A DNA stretch of 64,000 nucleotides from Mariniblastus sp. Lineage in GTDB: Bacteria; Planctomycetota; Planctomycetia; Pirellulales; Pirellulaceae. Position numbers and translations under genes: made by a program. The stretch is from NCBI GenBank assembly GCA_029251085.1, contig JAQXDZ010000119.1, positions 152,296-216,295 of the forward strand, read 5' to 3'. The notes below the pieces were generated by a model. That model was not told the DNA's origin. It saw only the letters and a program-made list of their open reading frames with translations, and searched no databases. Positions 18,145 through 28,231 of this stretch are shown piece after piece. Every line of letters begins with the position of its first letter. Position 1 is the first letter of the stretch.

Positions 18145-19389
18145 CTAACGTAACCGCTGAACGACTTTCTTCAACGCCGCGCCCATTGCTTCGACCTCGT
18201 CTAGTGTGTTGTACAAGTAGAAACTTGCCCGACAGCTCGCCTTGATTTCCAACTGCTTATGTAACGGCATTGCACAGTGATGCCCCGCTCGAATCGCGAT
18301 ACCTAACTGGTCAAGTAAAATTGAAATGTCTTGTGACGAAACTCCTTCAATCACAAAACTGACCAACCCCGCGCGGCAATCTCCTGCAGGCCCAAGAATC
18401 TTCGCCCCGTCGACTTCCATGATCAATTCATAAGCCCGCCTGACCAAGACCTGCTCATGCTCTTCGATCTGGGCGACATCAATATTTTCGAGATACTCAA
18501 TCGCTTTTCCAAGTCCGATCGCTTCGACAATCGGCGGTGTACCTGCTTCAAATCTCGCTGGCAACTCACCCCAGGTAAAACCGTCAGTCGTGACTTGATC
18601 GATCATACTTCCGCCGCCCATAAAGGGTTGCATCTCCTCAAGAATCGACTGACGCCCCCAGAGCACCCCTACTCCCGATGGCCCCAGCATTTTATGGCCA
18701 CTAAAGGCAATGAAATCAGCCCCCCAACTTTGCACGTCTGTCTTATCGTGTGGCACCGACTGGGCCGCATCGACCACGACCAACGCACCAACTTCTTTTG
18801 CCATCGCCGTCATTTCAGCAACAGGCGCCCGGGAGCCAAGCACATTGGATACCGAAGCGAAGGCCACGATTTTAGTTCGTGCACTAAGCAGCGAACGCAT
18901 GTGATCGAGATCCAGTTCTCCCGCCTCTGTCAATTTGATAAATTTCACGAGGGCACCGGTTCGCTCAGCCAACTGCTGCCACGGCACAATGTTGGAATGA
19001 TGCTCCAGCATCGTCAACAATATCTCGTCTCCAGATTTCAAATTTGCATCACCCCAAGACCGGGCAATTAAATTGATCGATTCAGTTGCACCCGAAGTAA
19101 AGATAACCTCGTTGCCGTGGGACGCATTGATGAACCGCCGCACCGACGTCCGTGCCTGCTCGTATTGCGCAGACGACTGCTCGCTGAGCCAGTGGATGCC
19201 ACGATGCACGTTGGCATAAGTCCGAACATAACAGTCATCCATTGCCTCTATCACTTGAGTTGGATGCTGCGTCGAGGCACCGTTGTCAAAATAAACTAAC
19301 GGCCGTTCTCGGTGAATTGTCTGATTGAGGATTGGAAAATCTTCGCGAATCTCAATCGGATCAAATGTTTTTTTCTGTTTTCGTTCCAT
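18145..19389 (-). CDS. sufS: Cysteine desulfurase, SufS type
   Basis: A PLP-dependent enzyme that removes sulfur from cysteine as a persulfide for Fe-S cluster assembly. The protein of 414 residues has the PLP lysine K233 in SGHKMLGPSG and the catalytic C372 in RAGHHCAMPLH. The short loop marks group II (SufS/CsdA). The substrate-binding LEHHSNIVPW and VDAAQS stretches are also intact. No sufBCD or sufE/sufU neighbour is present, so it works with partners encoded elsewhere. It converges with the small membrane protein gene. Confidence 0.95.
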   Translation of the reverse strand: MERKQKKTFDPIEIREDFPILNQTIHRERPLVYFDNGASTQHPTQVIEAMDDCYVRTYANVHRGIHWLSEQSSAQYEQARTSVRRFINASHGNEVIFTSGATESINLIARSWGDANLKSGDEILLTMLEHHSNIVPWQQLAERTGALVKFIKLTEAGELDLDHMRSLLSARTKIVAFASVSNVLGSRAPVAEMTAMAKEVGALVVVDAAQSVPHDKTDVQSWGADFIAFSGHKMLGPSGVGVLWGRQSILEEMQPFMGGGSMIDQVTTDGFTWGELPARFEAGTPPIVEAIGLGKAIEYLENIDVAQIEEHEQVLVRRAYELIMEVDGAKILGPAGDCRAGLVSFVIEGVSSQDISILLDQLGIAIRAGHHCAMPLHKQLEIKASCRASFYLYNTLDEVEAMGAALKKVVQRLR

Positions 19390-19572
19390 TCGCTCAGTCT
19401 AACTCATCTCTGGACAACTCTTAACCCGGTGCCCAAGAAACCCTAGGCTGACGAAGGGATAACCGCAGGTTCACCGCAAAACTGAACACGGATCCTAAAA
19501 AAACACCGCGATTACCAAAGCACGCATCCCGGCTCACATTCAATCGTTCACCAAACAAATGCGACCCTTTCA

Positions 19573-20493
19573 TTAAGCCCGCGCCGTCGTTGGAGCCCAA
19601 TTTAGCTCAGACATTTCGGCCAATGTCATTTGCAAAGCATGAGTGCCCAACTGGCCGTCCCCCCGCGCAACCACTCGTTCATAAAGTTCGCATGCCAGTT
19701 CCAGCCCTGGAAGTTTTAATGACATCCGTTTCGATTCCTGCATCGCAATTCCAAGATCCTTAACGAAATGATCCACAAAAAATCCAGGGTCAAAATGACC
19801 GGACACGATTCTTGGCGCAAGATTGGACAAAGCCCAGCTACCCGCCGCTCCACTGCTGACCGATTTCAAAACCGTTTCCAAATCTAATCCCGATTGCTGT
19901 GCGTACAGAAGCGACTCACAAACCCCAATCATTCCAGCAGCAACTAAAATCTGATTGACGATCTTCGCATGCTGTCCGGCACCAGCTTGCCCCTGCCGTA
20001 CGTAGGTTTTCCCCATCGCTTTCCAACACGGCTCCAAAGCCGTAATGACGTCCGAGTCGCCCCCAATCATGATCGAAAGCGTCCCCGCCTTGGCACCGAC
20101 ATCTCCGCCAGAAACGGGGGCGTCGACTGAATGCACCTTCCGGGTTCGCGCAGCATCTGCAATCTCGATCGCCAATTGCGGTTCGCTTGTGGTCATGTCG
20201 ACCACGATATTTTCAGGCTGACATCCAGCAAGCACACCTTGGTCACTCAGAAACACCTCGCGAACATCGCTCGGCATACCAACAATTGCAAAAACAACAT
20301 CGCTGGCCTGAGCCACATCTTTTGGTGAATCGCACCAGGTGGCTCCGGCGGCAATTAGATCCGCTGCCTTGTCACGCGTGCGGCTATACAGAGAAACCTG
20401 AAACCCAGCGTCCATCAGGTGCCGGCACATGCTGTGCCCCATCACGCCCGTTCCAACCCAGCCAATTTTTGTTGTCTCTGGAGTAATTAACAT
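19573..20493 (-). CDS. NAD(P)-dependent beta-hydroxyacid dehydrogenase (GarR/HIBADH family)
   Basis: A protein of 306 residues in the 3-hydroxyisobutyrate dehydrogenase / 2-hydroxy-3-oxopropionate (tartronate semialdehyde) reductase family. An N-terminal Rossmann motif, [17 protein letters not shown], is followed by the substrate-binding signature [22 protein letters not shown]. The catalytic lysine lies in the [13 protein letters not shown] helix, and the helical C-terminal domain includes [11 protein letters not shown]. The ATG at 20493 is preferred, as the upstream in-frame extension does not fit the family. The precise substrate cannot be told from sequence; no glyoxylate or valine pathway genes are adjacent. 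Confidence 0.85.
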   Translation of the reverse strand: MLITPETTKIGWVGTGVMGHSMCRHLMDAGFQVSLYSRTRDKAADLIAAGATWCDSPKDVAQASDVVFAIVGMPSDVREVFLSDQGVLAGCQPENIVVDMTTSEPQLAIEIADAARTRKVHSVDAPVSGGDVGAKAGTLSIMIGGDSDVITALEPCWKAMGKTYVRQGQAGAGQHAKIVNQILVAAGMIGVCESLLYAQQSGLDLETVLKSVSSGAAGSWALSNLAPRIVSGHFDPGFFVDHFVKDLGIAMQESKRMSLKLPGLELACELYERVVARGDGQLGTHALQMTLAEMSELNWAPTTARA

Positions 20494-20670
20494 TTTGCTT
20501 TCAAATCTTGTTGTTAAATAGCACAAGGTATTCACATCGACTCAAGTGAAGCTTCGCCAATAGATACCAACTTAATGAATCGCCACTACGACGCGGCAGC
20601 ACCACGCAACTCAGGATCAAAGACACTTTGAGTGATTAGAGTATTCTCGATCAGCAACGTCCTGACCGAT

Positions 20671-21243
20671 TTAATCAAAATCTGGGCGCCGGAGAACTTC
20701 CGCAAGAAGGATTGCGTGTCCGACCGTTTTCGGATTCTTCAACATCCGACGCAATTGCATGGCCATCGAAGCACCTGTGTCTTCCATGGCGGCCGCAGAG
20801 AGGCTGTCGGTTATCGAAGGAGCATCATCAATCTCGGTCAAATCATGGTCTAAACGCCGATGGATACTCGCGTCTACTTTATCGTGAACGCTGGCAATGC
20901 GATCACCAAGGTTTTCGGCATGCGTCGCGATACTCGATGTATCAATATGGCTCCGAACATGTTCAGCCACACTCTCTTCCCGAAGGTTTCGTTTAGGAGC
21001 AGGCTGGGCCGGAGCGGAACTTAGCTTAGATCGTTTCGGCTTTCGATTTTTCAAGGTCGGATTCAACGGTTGAGCTCGGACAATCTCTGCCTCAACCACC
21101 TCAGGTTCCAAGCCCCGACCTTGCACAGGTCGCGGCAGCGGACGGGAAATCGGCTTACGGCTTTCCGGTGGCTTTCCACCGCCGCCTTTCTGCTGCCGAC
21201 GTTCCGCTGCTTTTCTTAAAAATTCTTCAATGTCTCGCGCCAT
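20671..21243 (-). CDS. Hypothetical protein downstream of floA
   Basis: A protein of 190 residues, basic and proline-rich in its first half and helical in its second (AAAMEDTGASMAMQLRRMLKNPKTVGHAILLAEVLRRPDF). It starts with a short amphipathic helix (ARDIEEFLRKAAERRQQ). No signal peptide or membrane helix is seen. It begins 24 bases after the flotillin stop and is almost surely cotranscribed with it, so a role at FloA membrane assemblies is a fair guess. I recognise no named family. Confidence 0.75.
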   Translation of the reverse strand: MARDIEEFLRKAAERRQQKGGGGKPPESRKPISRPLPRPVQGRGLEPEVVEAEIVRAQPLNPTLKNRKPKRSKLSSAPAQPAPKRNLREESVAEHVRSHIDTSSIATHAENLGDRIASVHDKVDASIHRRLDHDLTEIDDAPSITDSLSAAAMEDTGASMAMQLRRMLKNPKTVGHAILLAEVLRRPDFD

Positions 21244-21267
21244 GGCCGAGTCAACTCCTCACCCGGG

Positions 21268-22332
21268 TTAATTTGACGACGAACTTCCGCCGGACGAAAT
21301 CGATTTACGCATTTCCGTATCAGCTTGGACGTTTCGTAGTTTATAGTAATCGAGGATCCCCAATTTTCCACCTCGGAAGCTATCCGCCATTGCCTTCGGA
21401 ACTTCTGCCTGAGCCGAAACAAGCTTCGCTCGACTCTCTTCGATCGCAGCACTGTTCTCCTGCTCTTGCGCGACTGCCATCGCGCGGCGACCTTCCGCCC
21501 TCGCACGGGCAACTCGAGTGTCCGCTTCGGCTTGATCCGCTCGCAAACGAGCACCGATGTTGTCGCCAACATCAATATCAGCAATGTCAATCGAAACAAT
21601 TTCAAATGCAGTTTGCGAGTCCAGCCGACGCGCCAATACCGCTTTGGAAATCATATCCGGGTTCTCAAGGACTTCGTTGTGAGTCACGGCAGAACCAATG
21701 GCACTCACGATGCCTTCACCCACCCTCGCGATAATTGTCTCTTCCGTTGCTCCACCGATTAGCTGTTGCAAGTTCGAACGCACAGTCACTCTCGCTCGCA
21801 CCTTTAATTGAATCCCATCCTTCGCCACCGCGTCTAACGATCTTCGCGACGACCCTCTTGCAGGGCAGTCAATCACGCGAGGGTAAACACTGGTTTGAAC
21901 CGCTTCTAAGACATTACGACCAGCCAGATCAATTGCGGTCGCTTCTCGAAAACTCAAATTAATCGTCTTTGCTTTGTTCGCAGCAATCAGAGACCGCACT
22001 ACCATCGGGACATTTCCACCGGCGAGATAGTGTGCCTCTAGTGCCTTCGTCGTCATTTCCGGTTCATCCAGACGCGCCTGCACCGCCATAATCTTACTCG
22101 GCACAATGATGCTGGCCTTTACCTTCCGAAATGACATCCCAACGAGATCCACAAAGGAGACTTTTGCACCTGTGAAAAAAGACTGGATCCACCAGCGAAA
22201 GTAAGACAGAAAGAAGATGAAAAAGATGAATGTAAAGAAAAGACCGAGCAGGATTGCAGCGATTCCCAAAACCTGTAGCGTGGTCAAATCATTTTGAGCG
22301 ACAATTAAATTACTGATCATGGGGTTGTTCAT
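21268..22332 (-). CDS. floA: Flotillin-like protein FloA
   Basis: A membrane scaffold of the bacterial flotillin (FloA/YqfA) family, forming dynamic assemblies in ordered membrane regions. The protein of 354 residues has an N-terminal hairpin-like hydrophobic segment (about residues 18-45) and a PHB/SPFH-type domain. The characteristic run is LVGMSFRKV...[11 protein letters not shown], then [11 protein letters not shown], and a C-terminal helical region rich in Ala/Glu ([23 protein letters not shown]). The NfeD-type protein often paired with FloA is absent here; instead a small hypothetical gene follows within 24 bases. Confidence 0.93.
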   Translation of the reverse strand: MNNPMISNLIVAQNDLTTLQVLGIAAILLGLFFTFIFFIFFLSYFRWWIQSFFTGAKVSFVDLVGMSFRKVKASIIVPSKIMAVQARLDEPEMTTKALEAHYLAGGNVPMVVRSLIAANKAKTINLSFREATAIDLAGRNVLEAVQTSVYPRVIDCPARGSSRRSLDAVAKDGIQLKVRARVTVRSNLQQLIGGATEETIIARVGEGIVSAIGSAVTHNEVLENPDMISKAVLARRLDSQTAFEIVSIDIADIDVGDNIGARLRADQAEADTRVARARAEGRRAMAVAQEQENSAAIEESRAKLVSAQAEVPKAMADSFRGGKLGILDYYKLRNVQADTEMRKSISSGGSSSSN

Positions 22333-22535
22333 TAGCGTTGTTTCAATTTGTTAAAACGGCTGAGAGCCTGATTCTAAAAGATTATCACTGGCAAATGTAG
22401 AGTGCGAACAAAATAAGCTGGACCTCGGTGAATCGAGAGCAGCCCAAGATTTGCGACAAATTGAGGTACACACTCAAAATTCCCCGTGAAAACGAGCAAA
22501 TCCACACTTGCTCCACTGCAAAAACCGGAGCCGTA

Positions 22536-23696
22536 TTATAATTTTGTCCAAGCCGCATTATTTTTTGACGAATTGACCGCCGCTTCAATAAAGGCCATCC
22601 CCTCGACGCCGTCGGCTACCGTTGGAAAGTCATAACCTTCTGACCCTGAGTAGGTTCCGTTTACTTCGTCCGCAATCGCTTCGGCGGCTCCCAAATAGAC
22701 ATTCGCAAATGCCTCAATGAATGCTTCTGGGTGGCCGAAGGGAAGTCGAGTGTACTTTCCACAGACTTCTCCGTTATAGACATTGCCCCGTCGATGAATT
22801 TGTCGTGGCTGTTCAGCGAATTTTACAACAAGCTCGTTAGGATGTTCTTGATGCCACTCTAAAGAGGCCTCCGTGCCATAGACTCGAATATTTAAATTGT
22901 TTTCATCGCCGGTCGAAATCTGCGACGCGTACAACACTCCCTTAGCTCCGCCTTTGTACCGGATCAACAGATTTCCGTCATCGTCCAGCGGGCGGCCCGG
23001 GATAAACGTTGTCAATTCCGCCGCCAATTCGTCGATCTCTAGCCCGGTAATGTAACGAGCCAAATTTTCCGCATGGGAACCAATATCCCCCATACAATTG
23101 GATACCCCCGAAACCCCTGGATCCATCCGCCAGTTCGAAATCGCTCCATCGTCTTCATCCTTGAGCGCCGTAATCGCATACCCCTGAGGATATTCAGCAA
23201 CGATCTTCAAAATTCGACCTAGCTTACCATCGGCAACCATCGCTTTGGCTTCTTTTACCATCGGATAGCCGGTGTAATTATGAGTCAACGCAAAAACCTT
23301 GCCGCTTGCTTCCACCACATTTGCTAACTGCACTCCCTGCTCATGAGAAAAAGCCAGTGGCTTTTCACAAATTACATTGAAGCCAGCTTCGATAAACGTT
23401 TTTGAAACATCGTAGTGAAGATCATTTCGGGCAACGATGGAAACGAAATCAATTCTTTCGTCTTCGGGCAGGGCTGATTCTTTTTCTGCCATCTCCTGAT
23501 AGCTTGAATACACGCGCGAAGGAGCCAGCATAAAATCTTCACCCGAGAGCCGACTCTTTTCAGGGTCCGAAGAAAATGCACCCGCAACCAATTGAATTTT
23601 ACCGTCCAACGCTGCAGCCATCCGGTGCACTGATCCAATAAACGCACCACGGCCACCGCCGACCATTCCCATACGGAGTTTACGATTTAGCGACAT
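22536..23696 (-). CDS. Gfo/Idh/MocA family oxidoreductase
   Basis: A protein of 386 residues with an N-terminal NAD(P)-binding Rossmann fold (MGMVGGGRGAFIGSVHR) and the EKP signature of the family (VICEKPLAFS), where the lysine contributes to catalysis. A second domain includes CMGDIGSHAENLARYITG with a candidate catalytic histidine. These enzymes oxidise or reduce sugars and cyclitols; the substrate is not evident. It follows a second member of the family by 80 bases, so the two probably act together in carbohydrate metabolism. Confidence 0.88.
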   Translation of the reverse strand: MSLNRKLRMGMVGGGRGAFIGSVHRMAAALDGKIQLVAGAFSSDPEKSRLSGEDFMLAPSRVYSSYQEMAEKESALPEDERIDFVSIVARNDLHYDVSKTFIEAGFNVICEKPLAFSHEQGVQLANVVEASGKVFALTHNYTGYPMVKEAKAMVADGKLGRILKIVAEYPQGYAITALKDEDDGAISNWRMDPGVSGVSNCMGDIGSHAENLARYITGLEIDELAAELTTFIPGRPLDDDGNLLIRYKGGAKGVLYASQISTGDENNLNIRVYGTEASLEWHQEHPNELVVKFAEQPRQIHRRGNVYNGEVCGKYTRLPFGHPEAFIEAFANVYLGAAEAIADEVNGTYSGSEGYDFPTVADGVEGMAFIEAAVNSSKNNAAWTKL

Positions 23697-23776
23697 TCTA
23701 TAACCTCGAATTTATCTGAATTATTAATGAAAAAGGCAGGGGAACAACTCAGTCGTTTTTAACGAACCACCTGGCC

Positions 23777-24856
23777 TCAAACTGCGATCGGCGTTCCCGA
23801 ACTTGCCGAAGCGTAAATCGCATCGATCGTTCGCATCAACCGCAATGCTTGCTCGGGCGTATTCAAAGGAGCCTCAGTGCCTTCAATGGCACCAATGAAA
23901 TTGGCAGCCGAGCGGATTCGCCCCATATCTTCACACTCTTCGACTTCGATCGTTTTGTCGACTGACTTGCCATCTTCTTGTACGTAGATTTCACAGGTGT
24001 CGATCGCGGTATCATCCAGTCCATCAGTCCCGAACAACCGCTCCACCTTGCCTCCGCCTTTGCTGCCCTGGAACACAACCGAGACTTCTTCCCGCTTCAC
24101 CATTTCAGCCCAAGAGACCTGCAAAGAAAGGACTTGTCCAGTTTTAAACGTGACAAAACCATGGGCCGCCGCCTCGACATCGTTTACTCCGTCTGCGTTA
24201 TCAGGAATGCCCCAGGGCCCCTTGAAATTTTTGTCGTCAATAAAGTCATCGAAGGTCTGCCCAAGAACAAAGGCTGGCTCGGGGTAACCCATGAAGTGCA
24301 TTGCCAGATCAACCATGTGGAGCAAATCGATCAGCGGTCCACCACCGGAAAGTGCTTTGGTTGTAAACCAACCTCCGAATCCTGGAATCCCCGTACGTCG
24401 GATCCATTTCGCCTGCGCGGAGTTAATCGTGCCGAGCGACCCGTCACCAATCCGCTCCATCATCTGATAAGACTCCGGTCGGGCGCGATTGTTAAAATTA
24501 AACATCAATTTTTTCCCCGCCTTGTCCGCGGCGGCGATCATCAACTCCACTTCGCCCGCATTTAACGCTGGCGGCTTTTCACAAAAAACATGCTTCCCCG
24601 CATTGAGGCACTGAATTGCCAATGAGGCGTGGAACTTATTGGGAACAATAATACTGACGGCATCGGCGTCCGACTCGGCCAACATTGTCTCAACATCATT
24701 GTAAACGTTTGGAATTTCCCATTCCTGTGCTGCAGTGGCGGCGGCAGCTTCATTCATATCGGCCAAAGCTACGATCGTCGCTCCCGCTTGCTTGAATCCA
24801 CCGGCATGGTACTGGAGCATTCCACCTGCTCCGATAATTGCAACTTTGGTCGACAT
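23777..24856 (-). CDS. Gfo/Idh/MocA family oxidoreductase
   Basis: A protein of 359 residues with a Rossmann N terminus (VAIIGAGGMLQYHAGGFKQAG), the EKP motif (VFCEKPPALN) and a C-terminal alpha/beta dehydrogenase domain including GGGPLIDLLHMVDLAMHFMG with the expected histidine. It is only distantly similar to its downstream neighbour, so this is not a recent duplication. It is first in a two-gene unit. Substrate unknown; planctomycete genomes are rich in such sugar or inositol dehydrogenase-like genes. Confidence 0.88.
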   Translation of the reverse strand: MSTKVAIIGAGGMLQYHAGGFKQAGATIVALADMNEAAAATAAQEWEIPNVYNDVETMLAESDADAVSIIVPNKFHASLAIQCLNAGKHVFCEKPPALNAGEVELMIAAADKAGKKLMFNFNNRARPESYQMMERIGDGSLGTINSAQAKWIRRTGIPGFGGWFTTKALSGGGPLIDLLHMVDLAMHFMGYPEPAFVLGQTFDDFIDDKNFKGPWGIPDNADGVNDVEAAAHGFVTFKTGQVLSLQVSWAEMVKREEVSVVFQGSKGGGKVERLFGTDGLDDTAIDTCEIYVQEDGKSVDKTIEVEECEDMGRIRSAANFIGAIEGTEAPLNTPEQALRLMRTIDAIYASASSGTPIAV

Positions 24857-25212
24857 ACTTCGTTCTCTCTAAGGTTTATATTTTGGGAAACAAGCGTTTG
24901 AGAAATAGTTTTCTAACAGATTCTCGCTTGAATTTCACCAATCCCGTCCGAGTCCGAAAAAAAACTCGCTCACTAACGAAATTTACCCTGCAAAACTTGC
25001 CCTGCAAAACTGGTTATCGAAAACTTGTAAATCACTGAAAAAACGCGAATCACATTCCATTACAGGAGTCCTTCGATTCGTTTCGGCCTCACCACCTCGA
25101 AGAATCAACTAAAAAAAACGGCCGATTCAAATTGAATCGGCCGTTCTATAAATTTCACGATTTGCAGTCTCGATCTAATTGCAAATGCCAACTTAATTAA
25201 AAGCTGCCCAAA
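24857..25212. other. Intergenic region with terminator of the upstream gene
   Basis: This 356-base gap carries the upstream region of the oxidoreductase pair and, at its right end, the terminator of the gene ending at 25213. A short direct repeat (CCCTGCAAAACTTG then CCCTGCAAAACTGG) is at about 24988-25013. No gene is seen. Confidence 0.5.
25111..25145 (-). terminator. Intrinsic terminator of the gene at 25213
   Basis: A perfect inverted repeat (arms of 14 bases within 25117-25145) is followed on the minus strand by eight T. The innermost bases will form the loop. It lies about 70 bases past the stop at 25213. Confidence 0.85.
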
Positions 25213-26049
25213 TTAAACCGGAGCCAATTCAGCCAGTCGCTTCAAAGCGTCTAACAAGGCAATCATGTCGTTGCGACTGATTTCTTCCCACTCCTCAGCT
25301 TTGTGTTTAATAATCGCGACTTTAAAATCGCTGGCCGCTTCCATGACGTCGTCTGGCAGGTCAGTAAACGACTCAAAAGGCCGAACTTCATGCGGTGGCT
25401 CCGCTTCTGATTCGGGTTTCGATTCTTCATCAAGCGTTGCTGTACTCGAAGACGAACTTCCTTCGGGTCGCTCACCATCTCCCCAATCTGGACCCTCGTG
25501 AACAGGACCTTCCATGTAGTCCCGATCATTACTACGAGCATTTTCAGATAGCGCGAGTGACTGTGTTTCCTCTGCTGCCTCCGACACGATGATTTCAGAA
25601 TCCACTGGCTCATTGCCAACCTTGCCGAGAGTTTCCCAACGCTGCTTTCGCATGCCGGAAACTGACCATTGATTCTGCACCACACCTTCGAGCCACATCT
25701 CGGCATCCTCCCACTCGAGAGCTGCATAAAAGTGACTCCAAAAGGCTCCATCGTACTCTCGATAGACGTGTCCAAATCGTTCGAACGTCCGACGCAGTCG
25801 GCCAACATGCTGTGGCGTGACGCCGCCAACCAATTGACTCCAAGCTTCATCAGAATAATCCGTCACTGGAACGTCGTTGGATTCTAGAGAATCACGCCAC
25901 TTGCAGATAATCTCGCCCTTATCCCAGTTAGTCGTCGAAATCAATTGATTCCATTGGCCAATAAACGGCTCCGACTTCGTCGTCGCGTTTTCGCTGACAA
26001 CAACCTTTGATTCCTCAACGGCAACGGCGGCTTCAGGCTGGTTTTCCAT
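25213..26049 (-). CDS. Acidic conserved hypothetical protein
   Basis: A soluble protein of 278 residues with no signal peptide. The N-terminal half (about residues 30-135) is a tryptophan-rich helical domain (WNQLISTTNWDKGEIICKW ... AFWSHFYAALEWEDAEMWLEG ... VSGMRKQRWE) that may bind a helix or nucleic acid. A low-complexity Ser/Glu/Pro linker follows, and the C-terminal helical segment (DDVMEAASDFKVAIIKHKAEEWEEISRNDMIALLDAL) closes it. It is monocistronic with a strong terminator. I recognise no named family; it looks lineage-specific. Confidence 0.7.
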   Translation of the reverse strand: MENQPEAAVAVEESKVVVSENATTKSEPFIGQWNQLISTTNWDKGEIICKWRDSLESNDVPVTDYSDEAWSQLVGGVTPQHVGRLRRTFERFGHVYREYDGAFWSHFYAALEWEDAEMWLEGVVQNQWSVSGMRKQRWETLGKVGNEPVDSEIIVSEAAEETQSLALSENARSNDRDYMEGPVHEGPDWGDGERPEGSSSSSTATLDEESKPESEAEPPHEVRPFESFTDLPDDVMEAASDFKVAIIKHKAEEWEEISRNDMIALLDALKRLAELAPV

Positions 26050-26426
26050 AGTCTGTTCTATCGCTTAGATGTTTGATCGGTTGATTAGATCGACATTCGA
26101 ATCTTCTCTTGAGAAACAAAGCGTAACCGGATCAGTGCTGGTGAAAAGCCAAAAAAGGAAAAATCCAACAAGACATTTTTCGCAGCGAATCGAAATCGCC
26201 AGAAGCCAAGTTTGCACGGACTAAATTGCTCTTCACAACTTCCCGACAACAAGATTGTCAGATAAAGCTAAACGAATATGCAGATTAGCGCAGGGGGCCA
26301 ACGTCGTGGAAAACATGTTGAAGGATGCAGCGAAGTGCTGCACCGAAGAGCCAATTCCAATGCCAGTGAGTGATTTCAAGAAACCGATTCGGGAAAATCG
26401 ACTCCACTAACGCTGACCGACTGACT
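26050..26426. other. Intergenic region downstream of the anti-sigma gene
   Basis: About 380 bases separate the anti-sigma stop from the start of the acidic protein gene. The right half is the 3' flank of the sigma/anti-sigma unit and the left half the promoter region of the gene at 26049. I see no gene, RNA or convincing hairpin. Confidence 0.4.
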
Positions 26427-27470
26427 CTATCGCTGGCTGGGAGATTGAATGAGGAGCAAACACTCGACCGGTTCGCCACCCTGCTCCTCGTCGTCCAACT
26501 TGAACCAATCGTTCAAGTCATTGATCTCCCGGGCAATCTCTGCCGATCCGCTAAAATCTCTTGGCTGAAGTTGCAATGCCGACGACTCTTCCGTCTTGGC
26601 AGACTTTGAGTTGCTAATTGCACGCGATCCAAGTTGCCCCGGCATGGTAAACGCAGTCACCGTTACCGACTCATGATCGGCGATTTCACTGATTGCATTC
26701 TGCATGCTCGCCTTTTCGCTCACCACATGAATCGCTTCCATTCCCTGTTTCGCCTGGGCAATCAAGTTCTCACCGTCCAGCGTTTTACCTTTGGAGTCGA
26801 CAATGCGTATTTCATGTCGACTCAAGATAGCTTCAAGATCTGACAAAGCCGCATTCTGAATCAACAAAACTTGCTCGACGCCACGAGACGTTGTCCCTGT
26901 CGAGGCCATCCTGGGAGAACGACCGGGATTTCGAGGCAACGAACTATTTCTCGGGGCAATGATCGGCTTGGGCCTTTCCTTCGGCGGCGTTTCAGGGGGT
27001 ACTGTAGGCTCGCGATCAGCGGCCTCTTTAACAACCAAAGCAGCCTGTTGATCATGCCCATCTCCCACCAAACTCGGAAAGACAAACAAGGTTAGCAAAA
27101 GCAGTGCAGCCAAAGCGGCAATCCCGCCCATTCCAATTCTTTGACTGTCCCAAATAGAAGCCGACGCTGCTGGACTGCGTTGCGTAGCTACCGCAGCCGT
27201 AGCTACTGCAGTCGCATCAATTTTCGATCGAACCCCCGCTGAGAATTCCGCTCCCAAACTATAGGTAGGCAACCGCCGAAGCGAGTCTCCGGAATTTTGC
27301 CACTGGTCAAGCAATTCACGCAGATCAGAGTTTTCGGCAAGCATCGTTTCGACCTCGACCCGCTCCGCCGATTCCAACTCATTGTCAAAATAGGCGGTCA
27401 ACAATCGCTCGACGTTCAGTCGTTCGAAATTGCTTTCGTCAAAATTGCCTTCGTTTAGATTGCCTGTCAT
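26427..27470 (-). CDS. Anti-sigma factor of the adjacent ECF sigma factor
   Basis: A single-pass membrane protein of 347 residues. The N-terminal cytoplasmic part (about residues 18-70: LLTAYFDNELESAERVEVE, then MLAENSDLRELLDQW) has the helical pattern of an anti-sigma domain but lacks the His/Cys zinc ligands of zf-HC2 proteins. A transmembrane helix (about 112-135, IAALAALLLLTLFVF) leads to a proline-rich extracytoplasmic linker and a C-terminal domain of unknown type with repeated I-x-S/A-E-I patterns. It starts 60 bases after the sigma gene, the classic order for a sigma/anti-sigma pair. The signal sensed is unknown. Confidence 0.82.
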   Translation of the reverse strand: MTGNLNEGNFDESNFERLNVERLLTAYFDNELESAERVEVETMLAENSDLRELLDQWQNSGDSLRRLPTYSLGAEFSAGVRSKIDATAVATAAVATQRSPAASASIWDSQRIGMGGIAALAALLLLTLFVFPSLVGDGHDQQAALVVKEAADREPTVPPETPPKERPKPIIAPRNSSLPRNPGRSPRMASTGTTSRGVEQVLLIQNAALSDLEAILSRHEIRIVDSKGKTLDGENLIAQAKQGMEAIHVVSEKASMQNAISEIADHESVTVTAFTMPGQLGSRAISNSKSAKTEESSALQLQPRDFSGSAEIAREINDLNDWFKLDDEEQGGEPVECLLLIQSPSQR

Positions 27471-27530
27471 TGTTTTAATTCACCACGCGACCAAATAATT
27501 TTGCACCGTCTCGCTTCATCGCCGTTTTTG

Positions 27531-28112
27531 TCAATCGCTATTTTGATCCATGACTTTTTCTAAAAGCTCACGCAATCGTATCCTCGCGCGATGCAATCGA
27601 CTTCGCACCGTCCCTACTGGCAGTTCCAGGATTTCGGCGATCGCATCGTAATCAAGTTCTTCCATCTCTCTTAAAACTAAAATCGAACGATGTTCGCCCG
27701 AAAGACGATCAAGCGCTTCATACAGCTGCACCGCTTGTTCCTGTTTTTCAATTGAGTCATTCGGCAAGGGTCCGCCGTCTGGAAAATCCAATCGCACCCT
27801 CGCGTCATCACTGTCGAGTGAAACACCGCGTTTTCTTCGACGCAATCTCGTGATTGCCACGTTGTAAGCAATCCGGTATAGCCAAGTAAAAAAAGCACTT
27901 TTACCTTGAAAAGATTCCAGCTTAGAGAAGGCCAATACAAAAGCATCTTGGACCACGTCTTCCGCTTCGGACTCGTTTCGAAGGATCTGAACCATACCGT
28001 TGTAAAGGCGGTCTTGGTATTTTCTAACCAAAAAACCAAAGGACTCGGTATCCCCGTCGATAGTTCGACAGATCCACTCGCGATCCTCGTGTTTTGCCCT
28101 CGGATTGTTCAT
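27531..28112 (-). CDS. ECF RNA polymerase sigma factor (RpoE-like)
   Basis: A protein of 193 residues with region 2 (about residues 22-90: FGFLVRKYQDRLYNGMVQIL, then the EDVVQDAFVLAF and FFTWLYRIAYNVAI segments) and region 4 (about 135-185: LSGEHRSILVLREMEELDYDAIAEIL, then LPVGTVRSRLHRAR with its helix-turn-helix). Length and spacing are normal. The next gene encodes a membrane anti-sigma protein, so this sigma factor should be held at the membrane until an envelope signal releases it. Target promoters cannot be named from this window. Confidence 0.93.
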   Translation of the reverse strand: MNNPRAKHEDREWICRTIDGDTESFGFLVRKYQDRLYNGMVQILRNESEAEDVVQDAFVLAFSKLESFQGKSAFFTWLYRIAYNVAITRLRRRKRGVSLDSDDARVRLDFPDGGPLPNDSIEKQEQAVQLYEALDRLSGEHRSILVLREMEELDYDAIAEILELPVGTVRSRLHRARIRLRELLEKVMDQNSD

Positions 28113-28231
28113 CGCTTTGACTCTATAAGCGCTGTTTTAGTTCCCAAAAAACAGCAAACAGACGGTGTTTGTCATCAATGCCAGCTATCACTACGGCGAT
28201 TGTAGCCAATTTTGCCAATAAAATCCGAGAT

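Noticed and set aside
18457..19071. Plus-strand frame of 204 codons inside sufS
   Set aside because: Antisense to the PLP-binding core of sufS; shadow frame.
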